64,000 bases of DNA from an uncultured Roseateles sp. (GTDB taxonomy: Bacteria > Pseudomonadota > Gammaproteobacteria > Burkholderiales > Burkholderiaceae_C), in contig NZ_OY729424.1 of NCBI RefSeq assembly GCF_963422335.1, forward strand, positions 1,860,001 to 1,924,000, in the 5' to 3' direction. The notes under the pieces are model-generated. The model did no database searches, was not told the origin of the DNA, and saw only the letters and a program-made list of their open reading frames with translations. Positions 1 to 8,599 of the stretch are shown here, piece after piece. Each line of letters starts with the position of its first letter. Position 1 is the first letter of the stretch. The position numbers and the translations under genes were made by a program.

Positions 1-53
1 GCTTTTAGTCTTTTTGCCGGAGCCAGCAGGTCCGGTTACGGGCGAGCGTGGAC

Positions 54-536
54 TCAGGCGGCGTTGCGGCGGCGAGCCACAAAGCCCACTGCGGCCAGAC
101 CGGCCAACATCAGCGCATAGGTCTCGGGTTCAGGCACGGCCGACACGGCAATCGAACCTTGGTAGTTGGCTTGCTTGAGCGTGTTGGCCTTGGCGTCCAC
201 CAGACCGGTCACGGTCAGGGTCATCGGCTTGGAGCCGGTGTACTCGACGAAGCCGCCGCGCAGCTTGCCGCCGGCGCCAAGCGTCAGCGTCCAGTCCTTG
301 CCGTCCAGAATGACAGAGCTGAGTGCAACAAAGGTGCCGCTGATGTCGCCGGTGATGGCATAGGTGCCGGCAGCCAAGCCGTCGAAGGTGATGGTTTGAG
401 TGAAGGCACCCAGACCGGCGAAGGGGTCGTTGCCAAAAAAGGCCAAGCCGTCGGCGTCAAAGCTGCTGGTGCCGGCGAATGCGCCGAAGGCCGAAGCCGA
501 GAGGGCGGCCGCTACGGCCAGTTTCTTGAAATTCAT
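54..536 (-). CDS. FxDxA-type PEP-CTERM exported protein
   Basis: A 160-residue exported protein. Residues 1-21 form a signal peptide (MNFKKL, hydrophobic core, cleavage after AFA). The C-terminus is a PEP-CTERM sorting signal: VPEPETYALML, a short transmembrane stretch (AGLAAVGFVA) and a final RRR cluster. In this family an exosortase recognises the tail and the protein goes to the cell surface or exopolysaccharide matrix. The middle contains the motif FDGLAAGTYA, typical of the FxDxA PEP-CTERM subfamily. The start ATG has AAGGT about 8 bases upstream. No exosortase gene is visible here; those are usually elsewhere on the chromosome. The specific function is unknown. Confidence 0.88.
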   Translation of the reverse strand: MNFKKLAVAAALSASAFGAFAGTSSFDADGLAFFGNDPFAGLGAFTQTITFDGLAAGTYAITGDISGTFVALSSVILDGKDWTLTLGAGGKLRGGFVEYTGSKPMTLTVTGLVDAKANTLKQANYQGSIAVSAVPEPETYALMLAGLAAVGFVARRRNAA

Positions 537-709
537 GCTTGTTTACCTTGTTGGCTGCTGTATCGGACGGGCAGGAGGCAGCTTGTCACGCCGCACCATT
601 GGGTTGTCAATGTACGCAGGTCCAGGACGGAGGGCTACCCCGTGGGTGCGGGGGCTGCGGCAGATTCCGCCTGGCCCGGTCCGGTTCGGCCTGGCGATAG
701 ACTGCCGGC

Positions 710-1930
710 ATGCAAACCTATCTGGTCGGTGGCGCCGTGCGTGACGCCTTGTTGGGGCTGCCGGTGAGCGATTGCGACTGGGTGGTGGTGGGCAGCAGCC
801 CGGCCGAAATGCTGGCGGCCGGGTTTCAGCCGGTGGGCAAGGACTTCCCGGTGTTTCTGCATCCGGTCAGCCACGAGGAGTACGCGCTGGCGCGCACCGA
901 GCGCAAGACAGCGCCCGGCTACCACGGCTTCAGCGTCCACTCGGCGCCCGATGTGACCCTGGAAGAAGACCTGCGCCGCCGTGATCTGAGCATCAATGCG
1001 ATGGCCCGGGATGCCGAGGGTCGGCTGATCGACCCTTATGGCGGCCAGGCGGATCTGCAGCACAAGATCTTGCGTCATGTGTCCGAGGCCTTTGCCGAAG
1101 ACCCGGTGCGCATCCTGCGGCTGGCGCGTTTTGCGGCCCGCTTTTCCGATTTCACGGTGGCGCCGGAGACGCAGGCGCTGATGCGCGACATGGTGGACAG
1201 CGGCGAGCTCGATGCGCTGGTGGCCGAGCGGGTCTGGCAGGAGCTGTCGCGCGGGCTGATGGAGTCCAGTCCATCGCGGATGTTCGAGGTCTTGCGCAGT
1301 TGTGGTGCCTTGGCGCGGCTGCTGCCCGAGGTCGACCGGCTGTGGGGCGTGCCGCAGCCGCCCGCCCACCATCCCGAGATCGATACCGGTGTGCATCTGA
1401 TGCTGGTGCTGGACATGAGTGCGCGGCTGGAGGCGCCCCTGAGCGTTCGCTATGCCTGCCTGGCTCATGACCTGGGCAAGGGCACGACGCCAGTGGATCT
1501 GCTGCCCCGCCACATCGGCCATGAGGGGCGCAGCGTCAAGCTGGCGGCGGTCATCGCCCAGCGCCTGCGCGTGCCGCGCGACTGTGCCGAACTGGCCGAG
1601 GTGGTGGCGCGCGAGCATGGCCATGTGCATGGCAGCCTGGAGCTGAGCCCGGCGGCCGTGCTCCGGTTGCTGGAGCGCTGCGATGCATTGCGCCAGCCAC
1701 AGCGCTTCGAGCTGGCGCTGCTGGCCTGCGAGTGTGATGCACGGGGCCGCACTGGGCTGGAGGACAGGCCCTACCCGCAGGCCGACCGCCTGCGCTTGGC
1801 GCTGTCCGCGATGCTGGCGGTGGTCACAGCGCCGGTGGCGGCGGCAGCGGCCGCTCGAGGGGCGGCCGGGCCCGAGATCGGGCGGGCCATCCAGCAGGCG
1901 CGGCTGGAGGCCTTGATCGCTGCGCTGTGA
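710..1930 (+). CDS. cca: Multifunctional CCA-adding tRNA nucleotidyltransferase
   Basis: A 406-residue enzyme that adds or repairs the 3' CCA end of tRNAs from CTP and ATP in the cytoplasm. The N-terminus carries the nucleotidyltransferase signature GGAVRDALLG (residues 7-16) followed by the metal-binding DCD (21-23). The mid-region RRRDLSINAMA and EDPVRILRLARFAARF are the class II CCA-enzyme nucleotide and tRNA-binding motifs. The C-terminal half has an HD phosphohydrolase motif (CLAHDLGKG), as in the E. coli-type multifunctional enzyme. The ATG at 710 has no Shine-Dalgarno; instead a GATAGACT stretch ends 6 bases upstream, so the mRNA may be leaderless. It converges with the GST gene, one base separating the two stops. 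Confidence 0.96.
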   Translation: MQTYLVGGAVRDALLGLPVSDCDWVVVGSSPAEMLAAGFQPVGKDFPVFLHPVSHEEYALARTERKTAPGYHGFSVHSAPDVTLEEDLRRRDLSINAMARDAEGRLIDPYGGQADLQHKILRHVSEAFAEDPVRILRLARFAARFSDFTVAPETQALMRDMVDSGELDALVAERVWQELSRGLMESSPSRMFEVLRSCGALARLLPEVDRLWGVPQPPAHHPEIDTGVHLMLVLDMSARLEAPLSVRYACLAHDLGKGTTPVDLLPRHIGHEGRSVKLAAVIAQRLRVPRDCAELAEVVAREHGHVHGSLELSPAAVLRLLERCDALRQPQRFELALLACECDARGRTGLEDRPYPQADRLRLALSAMLAVVTAPVAAAAAARGAAGPEIGRAIQQARLEALIAAL

Positions 1931-1931
1931 C

Positions 1932-2600
1932 TCAGCGCTGGGTGCGATAGGGTTCGTCGGCGGCGATGAAGTCCTGCTCGGCCAGCGCATCCGCCACCCA
2001 GGCGGCCACGGCCGGCGTCTGTTCCACCGCCTTGACGTAGGCCGCCGCCGCCGGGCTCAGCGGCAGGCCGAAGCGGGTGACGCGCATCACCACCGGGGCG
2101 AAATAGGCATCCGCCGCGCCGAAGTCACCGAACAGGAAGGGGCCGGCCGCCGAACTGAAGATGGCGTCGACTCGGGCCAGATCGACGCGCAGCTTGGCGT
2201 CCTCGGCCAGCAGCTTTGCGCCGATCTCGGGCAGATAGGCCTCGATATTCATCGGGCACAGATTACGCAGGGCACCGAAGCCCGCATGCATCTCGGCGCA
2301 CAGGCTGCGCGCGCGGGCGCGGTGCTGCCGGTCGCGCGGCCAGACGGCCAGTTCGGGATGGCGGTCGGCGATGTATTCGGCGATGGCCAGCGTGTCCCAG
2401 ACAGCAAAGCCGTCGTTGTCGACCAGCACCGGCACCTTGGCCACCGGGCTGATCGCGGCCAGCGCCCGGTAGAAGGCCGAGCCTTCGCTGAAATCGAAAC
2501 GCAGCATGACCTCCTCGAACGGAATGTCCAGCGCCTTCAGCAGCACCCAGGGGCGCATGGACCAGGAGGAGTAGTTCTTGTTGCCGATGTAAAGCTTCAT
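1932..2600 (-). CDS. Glutathione S-transferase family protein
   Basis: A 222-residue protein with a thioredoxin-like N-terminal domain (MKLYIGNKNYSSWSMRPWV, start of strand 1 and the catalytic-loop serines). It has the cis-proline segment KVPVLVD and the glutathione gamma-glutamyl contact DTLAIAEYIA, then an all-helical C-terminal domain. The YSSWSMRPW form resembles the zeta/maleylacetoacetate-isomerase-like and stringent-starvation-like GSTs of betaproteobacteria. It probably conjugates or reduces an electrophile with glutathione in the cytoplasm; the substrate cannot be read. It lies 27 bases downstream of the NDUFA9-like reductase gene on the same strand and may be cotranscribed with it. 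Confidence 0.9.
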   Translation of the reverse strand: MKLYIGNKNYSSWSMRPWVLLKALDIPFEEVMLRFDFSEGSAFYRALAAISPVAKVPVLVDNDGFAVWDTLAIAEYIADRHPELAVWPRDRQHRARARSLCAEMHAGFGALRNLCPMNIEAYLPEIGAKLLAEDAKLRVDLARVDAIFSSAAGPFLFGDFGAADAYFAPVVMRVTRFGLPLSPAAAAYVKAVEQTPAVAAWVADALAEQDFIAADEPYRTQR

Positions 2601-2627
2601 TGGGGGTTTCTTCAGGCGGGGAAATCT

Positions 2628-3587
2628 TCAGTGGCGGGCGCGCCAGGCATTCAGCCGTGCGCAGCCCTGGCCGCTGCTGAGGTAGCTCGGCGCCACGGCG
2701 CCCACGGCCTGCGGCGTGATGCCCAGATCGGCCAGACCCGGCAGGCGGCCGCCGGCTACGTTGGGCACAGACATCGAGGCCAGGTTGTCGCGTGACATCA
2801 GCGGCTCGCCGGGCAGCAGCTCCAGGGCCAGCGCCTGCAGGGTGGCCAGCGGGCCGGGCAGCGGCAGGATGGGGCGGGGATGTCCGCTCAGGCGGCCCGC
2901 CAGGCGCACGATGTCGGCCAGGCTCAGCACCTCGGGGCCGGCCAGTTCGTAGGTCTGGCCGATGGTTGCGCGGTCCTGCACGCAGCACACGATGGCGCGG
3001 GCCACGTCCTCGACCCAGACCGGCTGGAAGCGCGCTTGGGCGCCGGCCAGCGGCATCACCGGCGCCAGTGCCTGCAGCTTGGCGAACATGTTCAGAAAGC
3101 TGTCACCGGCGCCGAACACGACCGAGGGGCGCAGCAGGGTCAGGTCCAGTCCGGCTCCGCGCAGCACCGCCTCGCCGGCTGCCTTGGAGCGCAGATAGCG
3201 CGAGGGTGCGTCACCAGCGTTGCCGTCGGGCACACCCAGCGCGCTGACGTGTATCAATCGGCGCAGGCCGCTGGCCACGCAGGCCGCCGCCAGGCGCTTG
3301 GGCAACTGCACATGGACCTGGTCGAAGCGCGCTTCGCTGCCTTGCAGCACGGCGATCAGATTGATGACCATGTCATGGCCGGGCAACAGGCCTTCCAGCA
3401 CGCCGGTGCGGTGCACATCGGCCTGCAGCACCGTCACGCCCGGCAGGCTTTGCACCGACTGGGCATGGGGCAGGCGGCGCGTCGGCACGGTGATGCGGGC
3501 GCGGCCACCGAGGGCGCGCACCAGCTGCTCGCAGACGCTGCGACCGATGAAGCCGCTGCCGCCCAGTATCAGCACAGTCGGATTCAT
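2628..3587 (-). CDS. Complex I NDUFA9-like NAD(P)-binding short-chain reductase
   Basis: A 319-residue atypical SDR/epimerase-like protein. The N-terminus has a Rossmann nucleotide-binding motif (LILGGSGFIGRSVC, residues 6-19), followed by typical SDR segments VINLIAVL, LIHVSALG and LRPSVVFG. The layout matches the complex I NDUFA9-like / NAD(P)H-binding group common in betaproteobacteria. These bind NADPH, but the substrate is unknown. The ATG at 3587 overlaps the stop of the upstream transglycosylase gene by 4 bases (ATGA), so the two are translationally coupled. A longer in-frame reading extends upstream but only runs antisense to coding sequence, so the coupled ATG is the sensible start. 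Confidence 0.88.
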   Translation of the reverse strand: MNPTVLILGGSGFIGRSVCEQLVRALGGRARITVPTRRLPHAQSVQSLPGVTVLQADVHRTGVLEGLLPGHDMVINLIAVLQGSEARFDQVHVQLPKRLAAACVASGLRRLIHVSALGVPDGNAGDAPSRYLRSKAAGEAVLRGAGLDLTLLRPSVVFGAGDSFLNMFAKLQALAPVMPLAGAQARFQPVWVEDVARAIVCCVQDRATIGQTYELAGPEVLSLADIVRLAGRLSGHPRPILPLPGPLATLQALALELLPGEPLMSRDNLASMSVPNVAGGRLPGLADLGITPQAVGAVAPSYLSSGQGCARLNAWRARH

Positions 3588-5599
3588 GGCAGCTCCGCCG
3601 GTGCCGGTGCGCTGGCTTCGCGCGGCCCGATCTGCCGGCCCAGGCGGGTGCGCAGGCTGGCGGGCTCGCCGCCCAGCAGCTGGGCGTACAGCGTGGCGTT
3701 GGTCAAGACCTTCTTGACGTAGTCGCGGGTCTCGTTGAACGGGATGTTCTCGGCCCAGACGGCGGCGTCCTGCAGCGAGCCCTCGCGCCAGCGGCGGGGC
3801 CGCGACGGGCCGGCGTTGTAGGCGGCGGCGGCCATGGCCATCGAGCCGCCGAAGTCGTCGAGCACCAGCTTCAGATAGCGGGTGCCCAGCTTCAGGTTGA
3901 AGTCGCGGTCGCTCAAGGCTTCGGGCTTGTAGTCGAGGCCGGTCTTCTTGGCCACCCAGCGCGCGGTGCTGGGCATGACCTGCATCAGGCCCGAGGCGCC
4001 GACATGCGATTGCGCGTCCATCACAAAGCGCGATTCCTGGCGTATCAGGCCGTAGACATAGGCCGGGTCCAGGCCGATCTCGCGGGCCTTGCTCAGCACC
4101 TCGGCGCGGAACGGGGTCGGGAAACGCTGGGCCAGATCGATTTCGTCCCTGGTGCGGTCGCTGGTGTTGATGCAGCGGTCCCAGACCTCGCGGTCGCAGG
4201 CCAGTTGCGCGGCGGCCAGCAGCTCGCGGTCGCCCATGCCGCGCAGGCTGAAGTTCCACTCGCGCACGCCCTCGCTGCGCAGGCCCAGGCTGATCAAGAG
4301 CAGGCTGCGCGTCAGGCCGGGGTGGGCAGCGGCGGTGCTGCGCTCGGCGGCGCTCAAGGCCTGCGGCGCTGGCGGCAGGGCGGGCACGGCGCCGAGATCC
4401 TCGGCGGCCAGCTTGCCGTAGAAGGTCAGCGGGCTGGCAATGCCCTGCAGCAGGCCGCGGGCCAGATTGCGCTGCGGCTCGCCGTGCTCGCCGGCGTCTG
4501 CCGTGGCCAGCAGGGCGCGGGCACGCCAGTAGACCCAGGTGCTGTCGCGGGCGTCCTTCTCGCCCATCATCGTGATGCCGCGCATCACCAGCGGCCAGCG
4601 CGAAGCGCCCTGGTCGGCACGCAGGGCCGAGCGCACCAGCCAGGCCAGTGTGTCGTCGCTCCACTCCGGTTCCTTGTTGCGCAAGGTGGCCTGGGCGGCC
4701 AGGGCGCGCTCGAAATAGCCGGCCGCCTCGGGCTGCAGCTTGAAGGCGGCCTGCTTGCCGATCTGGGCCCAGACCCAGGCATTCAGATCGGCCGGCAGCT
4801 TGCTCTCGAAGCGGGTGCGCAAGAGCTCGGCCGCCGAGTCGGGCTCGGCAACGGCCTGGCGTATCAAGGCCAGGGTGGTCAACTCGGCATGGGTGCGGCC
4901 GGTGGTGCCGGCCTTGCGCGCCAGGTAGCGAGCCAGGCCGTCTTGCAGGTCGGTGACGGCCAGCTCGACCGGCTTGCCCAGCAGCACGGCGGCCTGACGG
5001 GCCGCGCGGGGGCGGTTGTTTTCCATCGTCAGCCGCAGCTTCAGCCAGACGTCGGCGGGGGTCAGCTGCTTGGCCTCGAACAGGGTGGTGGCCAGCAGAT
5101 TGCAGCCATCGTCCATGTCGCGTTGGGCCAGCCAGTTGCTGCGCGCCGCGACCTTGACGTTGCGGCCGGCCAGATGCTCGGTCAGCAGGGCGTAGCAGGT
5201 GACCTCGCGGTCGTCGTTCATGCGAAAGCGCGGAAAGTCGGTGGCGAGGTTCTTCCAGTCGCGGCGCCGGCCCAACTCCAGCAGCCAGTCGTTGCGCAGG
5301 CGGTCTTCGACGTAGGTGCCCGGCCATTGGGCATAGAAGGCATCGAGATCGGCTTGCGTGGCCTCGGCGAGGCGCTGGCCGATCTCCCAGTAGGCGATCC
5401 AGGAGGCCAGCGGGTGCTGCTGATTGACGGCGGCATCGCGGGCGCCGGCCAGGGCCTTGCGGTCCTTGGCGCCGAGCGCCTTGCGCGCCTGATCCAGCAC
5501 ATCCTGGGCCTGGGCCAGCGGGGCGCACAGCAGCGCGGCGCACAGGGCCAGGCCGCGCAGGCTGGCTTCATATACTCGGAACTTGATTGGATTTCGCAT
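3584..5599 (-). CDS. slt: Soluble lytic murein transglycosylase (Slt70-like)
   Basis: A 671-residue periplasmic enzyme that cleaves peptidoglycan glycan strands, releasing 1,6-anhydro-muropeptides. Residues 1-31 form a signal peptide ending in AQAQD. The long middle is an alpha-superhelical Slt70-like domain. The C-terminal SLT domain carries RQESRF with catalytic Glu near residue 522, then GASGLMQVMPSTA and AYNAGPSRPRRW, the classic family 1 transglycosylase motifs. The length is close to E. coli Slt70. Its start is only 12 bases from the divergent start of the 5-formyl-THF cyclo-ligase gene, so the two share a very short promoter region. It is followed by an overlapping reductase gene. Confidence 0.94.
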   Translation of the reverse strand: MRNPIKFRVYEASLRGLALCAALLCAPLAQAQDVLDQARKALGAKDRKALAGARDAAVNQQHPLASWIAYWEIGQRLAEATQADLDAFYAQWPGTYVEDRLRNDWLLELGRRRDWKNLATDFPRFRMNDDREVTCYALLTEHLAGRNVKVAARSNWLAQRDMDDGCNLLATTLFEAKQLTPADVWLKLRLTMENNRPRAARQAAVLLGKPVELAVTDLQDGLARYLARKAGTTGRTHAELTTLALIRQAVAEPDSAAELLRTRFESKLPADLNAWVWAQIGKQAAFKLQPEAAGYFERALAAQATLRNKEPEWSDDTLAWLVRSALRADQGASRWPLVMRGITMMGEKDARDSTWVYWRARALLATADAGEHGEPQRNLARGLLQGIASPLTFYGKLAAEDLGAVPALPPAPQALSAAERSTAAAHPGLTRSLLLISLGLRSEGVREWNFSLRGMGDRELLAAAQLACDREVWDRCINTSDRTRDEIDLAQRFPTPFRAEVLSKAREIGLDPAYVYGLIRQESRFVMDAQSHVGASGLMQVMPSTARWVAKKTGLDYKPEALSDRDFNLKLGTRYLKLVLDDFGGSMAMAAAAYNAGPSRPRRWREGSLQDAAVWAENIPFNETRDYVKKVLTNATLYAQLLGGEPASLRTRLGRQIGPREASAPAPAELP

Positions 5600-5610
5600 G
5601 GAGTGTCTTG

Positions 5611-6189
5611 GTGTCGCAGCAACAGCCCCCGGTTCCCGCCGCTGATACGCGTGCGGCCTTGCGTCAGCAATTGCTGCTGCAGCGCAAGGCCTGGTTCGCG
5701 AGTGCGGCTGCAGTGCCTCAGCGCGCCGCCCTGGCTGCCCATTTGCGGGACGTGCTGCGGCAGTTGGAGCCCGAGTGCCTGGGCCTGTATTGGCCCTTCG
5801 AGTCCGAATTTAACGCAGTCGAGGTCTGCCTGGACTATGAGCTGCTGAATGACACCGAGCTGGCCCTGCCATTCGCCTTCAAATCACCGCGGCGCATGGA
5901 GTTCCGGCTGTGGGATGGCGAGACGCCGACGCTGCGCGACGAATGCGGCATCCTGAGCGCCAGCGGTGCCGCCGTGGTGCCCGAGGTGGTGCTGGTGCCC
6001 TGCCTGGGTTTCACCCGCGAGGGCTATCGCCTGGGCTATGGCGGCGGCTATTTCGACCGCTGGCTCAGCCACCATCCGGAGGTCACGCCGGTGGGCCTCG
6101 CCTGGGCCGGCGGCGAGATAGCACTCGAGGCCCAGCCGCATGACGTGCCGATGGCACTGATCTTGACCGAGCAGGGTGTGATCAGCTGA
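5611..6189 (+). CDS. 5-formyltetrahydrofolate cyclo-ligase
   Basis: A 192-residue enzyme converting 5-formyl-THF to 5,10-methenyl-THF with ATP. The basic N-terminal helix (RAALRQQLLLQRKAW) and the ATP/Mg loop LGYGGGYFDRWL near the C-terminus are diagnostic, preceded by VLVPCLGF. I chose GTG at 5611 because GGAG lies 7 bases upstream; a TTG at 5587 would add eight residues but has no ribosome site. It diverges from slt. Its 3' end overlaps the convergent LysR gene by 8 bases. A second paralogue lies at 8021. In E. coli this gene is ygfA/fau, often near the 6S RNA gene; no 6S RNA was recognised here. Confidence 0.93.
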   Translation: MSQQQPPVPAADTRAALRQQLLLQRKAWFASAAAVPQRAALAAHLRDVLRQLEPECLGLYWPFESEFNAVEVCLDYELLNDTELALPFAFKSPRRMEFRLWDGETPTLRDECGILSASGAAVVPEVVLVPCLGFTREGYRLGYGGGYFDRWLSHHPEVTPVGLAWAGGEIALEAQPHDVPMALILTEQGVIS

Positions 6190-7141
6190 CCTCTGCCTCG
6201 CCGATGGCATGGCGCGTCAGTGCCGCCTGGGCCATCACCCATTGGCAGAACTGCTGCACCTCGGGGCGTTGGCGGCTCTCGTCGGCGACGGCCAGCCAGT
6301 AGGTCAGCGGGCTGTCCATGCGGCCGGCCGGGCCGAAGGGCTCGACCAGCTCGCCGCGCTCCAGTGACTCGGCCACCAGGGCCACACGGGCCAGCGCCAC
6401 CGCCTGGCCGGTCAGCGCCGCCTGCACCTGCTGGTAGGTGAAGTTCAGATACATCCAGCGCCGCGGGTTCAGGCCCGGCTGGCCCTGCTCGGCCAGCCAG
6501 CGCCGCCAGCTCAGGAACTCGGCGCTGGGGCGTTGGTCGTCCTCCTCGGCCAGTGTGTGTTCGGCCAGGTCGGCGGCCACGCGCATCGGCGGGCGCTGGC
6601 CCTGGGCCACCTGCTCGGCCAGCCAGGGGCTGATCACCGGCGTCAAGGTCTCGCCGAACAGCCGCCGTGAATGGGCTGGTGCGGTGGTGCTGTAGCGCAG
6701 CGCCAGGTCCATCTCGCCATCATCGATGTCCAGCACCATGTCGGTGGCCGAGACGCGGATGTCGATGTCCGGATGCTCGCGCTGGAAGGCCTCCAGCCGC
6801 GGGATCAGCCACAGCGAGGCAAACGACGCGAAGGTGGTGACGTTGACCACCCGCCGGCCGCGCGACTCGCGGATCTGGCGCACCGCGCCGTCCAGCCGGT
6901 CCAGTGCTGACACGCAGGCCCGCTGCAGCAGGGCGCCATGGCTGGTCAGCTCGACATGGCGGGTGCCGCGGGTGAACAGGCTGGCGCCGAGCTCCTCCTC
7001 CAGCGTCTTGATCTGGCGGCTGATGGCCGGCTGCGTCAGGTGCAACTCTTCGGCGGCGGCACGGAAGCTGAGCAGCCGGGCGACCGCCGCGAAGGCGCGA
7101 AGCGGGCCGATGGCGAGCGGGCGCTGGCGGGGTGTACTCAT
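6182..7141 (-). CDS. LysR-family transcriptional regulator
   Basis: A 319-residue LysR regulator. The N-terminal winged helix-turn-helix covers about residues 10-70 (LRAFAAVARLLSFRAAAEEL, then TQPAISRQIKTLEEELGASLF). The remainder is the periplasmic-binding-protein-like effector domain, with the GcvA-type opening NVTTFASFASLWLIPRL. It probably binds the 108-base divergent interval shared with the DUF2917 gene at 7250. A LysR/DUF2917 divergent pair recurs in Burkholderiales, so the DUF2917 gene is the likely target. The effector cannot be read. It converges with the cyclo-ligase gene and overlaps it by 8 bases. Confidence 0.92.
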   Translation of the reverse strand: MSTPRQRPLAIGPLRAFAAVARLLSFRAAAEELHLTQPAISRQIKTLEEELGASLFTRGTRHVELTSHGALLQRACVSALDRLDGAVRQIRESRGRRVVNVTTFASFASLWLIPRLEAFQREHPDIDIRVSATDMVLDIDDGEMDLALRYSTTAPAHSRRLFGETLTPVISPWLAEQVAQGQRPPMRVAADLAEHTLAEEDDQRPSAEFLSWRRWLAEQGQPGLNPRRWMYLNFTYQQVQAALTGQAVALARVALVAESLERGELVEPFGPAGRMDSPLTYWLAVADESRQRPEVQQFCQWVMAQAALTRHAIGEAEVS

Positions 7142-7249
7142 GACGATATGTTATCAATGATCAGCAAAGCTCTCATTGGACGCTACCCGCCGCCCTGCCT
7201 AATATCGAGTCCAGAGCAAACAAATCAGGGTTTCTACCGGAGCAGCAAA

Positions 7250-7603
7250 ATGATCAATCACAGCACTGAATTTCAAGCCTCTTCATGGCCTCTGACGGCA
7301 GGCGAGGCGCTGAGCATGAAGATCGGCCCCGGCCCCCGCGTGCTGGGTGTGACCGAAGGCCGTGTCTGGCTGACCGTGACCGGCGACAGCGAACATCAGG
7401 ACCAATGGCTGGAAGCCGGCGAGAGCGTCGACCTGCCGGCAGGCGCCCATGTGGTGATGGAGTCCTGGCCCTCGGCCAGCTTCCAGTTGCTGGTGCCGCC
7501 CAAGGCCTGCGCCGTCGGCCGCCGCCTGTCGTCGCAAAGCGTGGTCAGGCCTTTGCACCGCCTGATCGCTTCGCTGCAGCCGGCTTTGCAACACGCTTCT
7601 TGA
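7250..7603 (+). CDS. DUF2917 domain protein
   Basis: A 117-residue cytoplasmic protein of the DUF2917 family, whose function is unknown. The family core is visible as VLGVTEGRVWLTVTG, EHQDQWLEAGESVDLPAG and the following beta segment ending in FQLLVPP. This arrangement suggests a small cupin-like beta sandwich (inference). The ATG at 7250 has GGAG 8 bases upstream. Longer in-frame extensions run antisense through the LysR gene and are not credible. The last 59 bases overlap, antisense, the 3' end of the TfoX-like gene. The divergent LysR gene is the likely regulator. Confidence 0.82.
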   Translation: MINHSTEFQASSWPLTAGEALSMKIGPGPRVLGVTEGRVWLTVTGDSEHQDQWLEAGESVDLPAGAHVVMESWPSASFQLLVPPKACAVGRRLSSQSVVRPLHRLIASLQPALQHAS

Positions 7604-7952
7604 GCACCGGTTTTGCTGTGGCCCGGGCACGCAGGGCGGCCTCCAGCGCCAGGCGTGCCCAGGGTTGCATCAAAGCGGCTGATTCGAGCGCCTCGTCGGG
7701 CGGGCTGAAGTAGGCAATCGTGTTGAGCTTGCCGCGGGCCTCGTAGCGAAACGGCTCGCAGCCGGCCGCCTCGAAACTGGCCCGGTTGATGGGATCGGTC
7801 TTCAGGTACAGGCGCTCCGAAGACAGGATGGCGATGAACAACTCATCGACATAGAGGCCGTGGCCGCCGAACATGCGCTTGATGCGCACCGGTCCCAGCG
7901 GGGCCAGCAGTTCGGCACAGTAGTTGGCGAATTCATTGGCAGGTGTTGACAT
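7545..7952 (-). CDS. TfoX/Sxy N-terminal domain protein
   Basis: A 135-residue protein with the TfoX N-terminal domain: RIKRMFGGHGLYVDELFIAIL, then LYLKTDPINR and FRYEARGKLNTIAYFSPPDEAL. In gammaproteobacteria the full-length relatives (Sxy/TfoX) activate competence genes with CRP. Stand-alone N-terminal-domain proteins such as this one are common in betaproteobacteria and have no settled role. The C-terminal tail is basic and Lys/Ala rich. The gene overlaps the convergent DUF2917 gene by 59 bases and the divergent cyclo-ligase region closely, so the locus is unusually tight. Confidence 0.87.
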   Translation of the reverse strand: MSTPANEFANYCAELLAPLGPVRIKRMFGGHGLYVDELFIAILSSERLYLKTDPINRASFEAAGCEPFRYEARGKLNTIAYFSPPDEALESAALMQPWARLALEAALRARATAKPVLKKRVAKPAAAKRSGGAKA

Positions 7953-8020
7953 GGCCCCACTCTAAAGCGTGCGCGCCTGGCACACAATCAAGCCGGTATC
8001 GACTGCCCTGGAGAGTGCCG

Positions 8021-8590
8021 GTGGATCTGAACGACCGAGTGGCGCTGCGCCGCAAGCTGATCGCGCAGCGCCTGGATTTGCCAAACCGGCTGGAACTGGC
8101 CGCCGATCTGCAGCAGGTGCTGCGTGTCTGGCTGGCCCGGCGCCAGGAACTGACCATAGGTGCCTACTGGCCGATCAAGGGTGAGTTCGATCCGCTGCCT
8201 GCGCTCTACCGCTGGAGCGAGGCCGACCCGCGGCGCCGCATCGGCCTGCCCGTGGTGGACAGGGAGCAGGGCACCCTGAAGTTCCATGTCTGGTACCCCG
8301 GCTGCCCGATGGAAGAAGACGCCTACGACATTCCCAAGCCCAAGGGCACCGAGGTGTTCGAACCCCAGTTGCTGATCGTGCCCTGCGTGGGCTATGGGCC
8401 CGAGGGCCTGCGCCTGGGCTATGGCGGCGGTTTCATGGACCGCACCCTGGCGGCGCTGACGCCGCGCCCGGCCACCGCCGGCGTCGGCTACGCCCATGGC
8501 TTCCAGCCCATGTTGCGCGCCGAGCCGCACGATGTGCCGCTCGACGCCATCATCACCGAAGAGGGCGTCGTCTGGGACGCCCAGGGCTGA
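8021..8590 (+). CDS. Second 5-formyltetrahydrofolate cyclo-ligase family protein
   Basis: A 189-residue paralogue of the gene at 5611. It has the basic N-terminal helix (RVALRRKLIAQRLDL), LTIGAYWPIKGEFDP and the ATP loop LGYGGGFMDRTL, where the usual GGYFDR/GGYYDR is changed to GGFMDR. The C-terminus (EPHDVPLDAIITEEGV) matches the family. GTG at 8021 was chosen because GGAGAG lies just upstream; a GTG two codons earlier is possible. The divergent loop suggests either altered activity or a related substrate such as another folate or a thiamine-like compound (inference). It is followed by a strong palindrome at 8600. Confidence 0.85.
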   Translation: MDLNDRVALRRKLIAQRLDLPNRLELAADLQQVLRVWLARRQELTIGAYWPIKGEFDPLPALYRWSEADPRRRIGLPVVDREQGTLKFHVWYPGCPMEEDAYDIPKPKGTEVFEPQLLIVPCVGYGPEGLRLGYGGGFMDRTLAALTPRPATAGVGYAHGFQPMLRAEPHDVPLDAIITEEGVVWDAQG

Positions 8591-8599
8591 AGTCAGTTG

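Noticed and set aside
2628..5543. A 971-residue open frame on the minus strand
   Set aside because: Only its last 319 codons are the real reductase; the rest is an out-of-frame reading of the transglycosylase gene.
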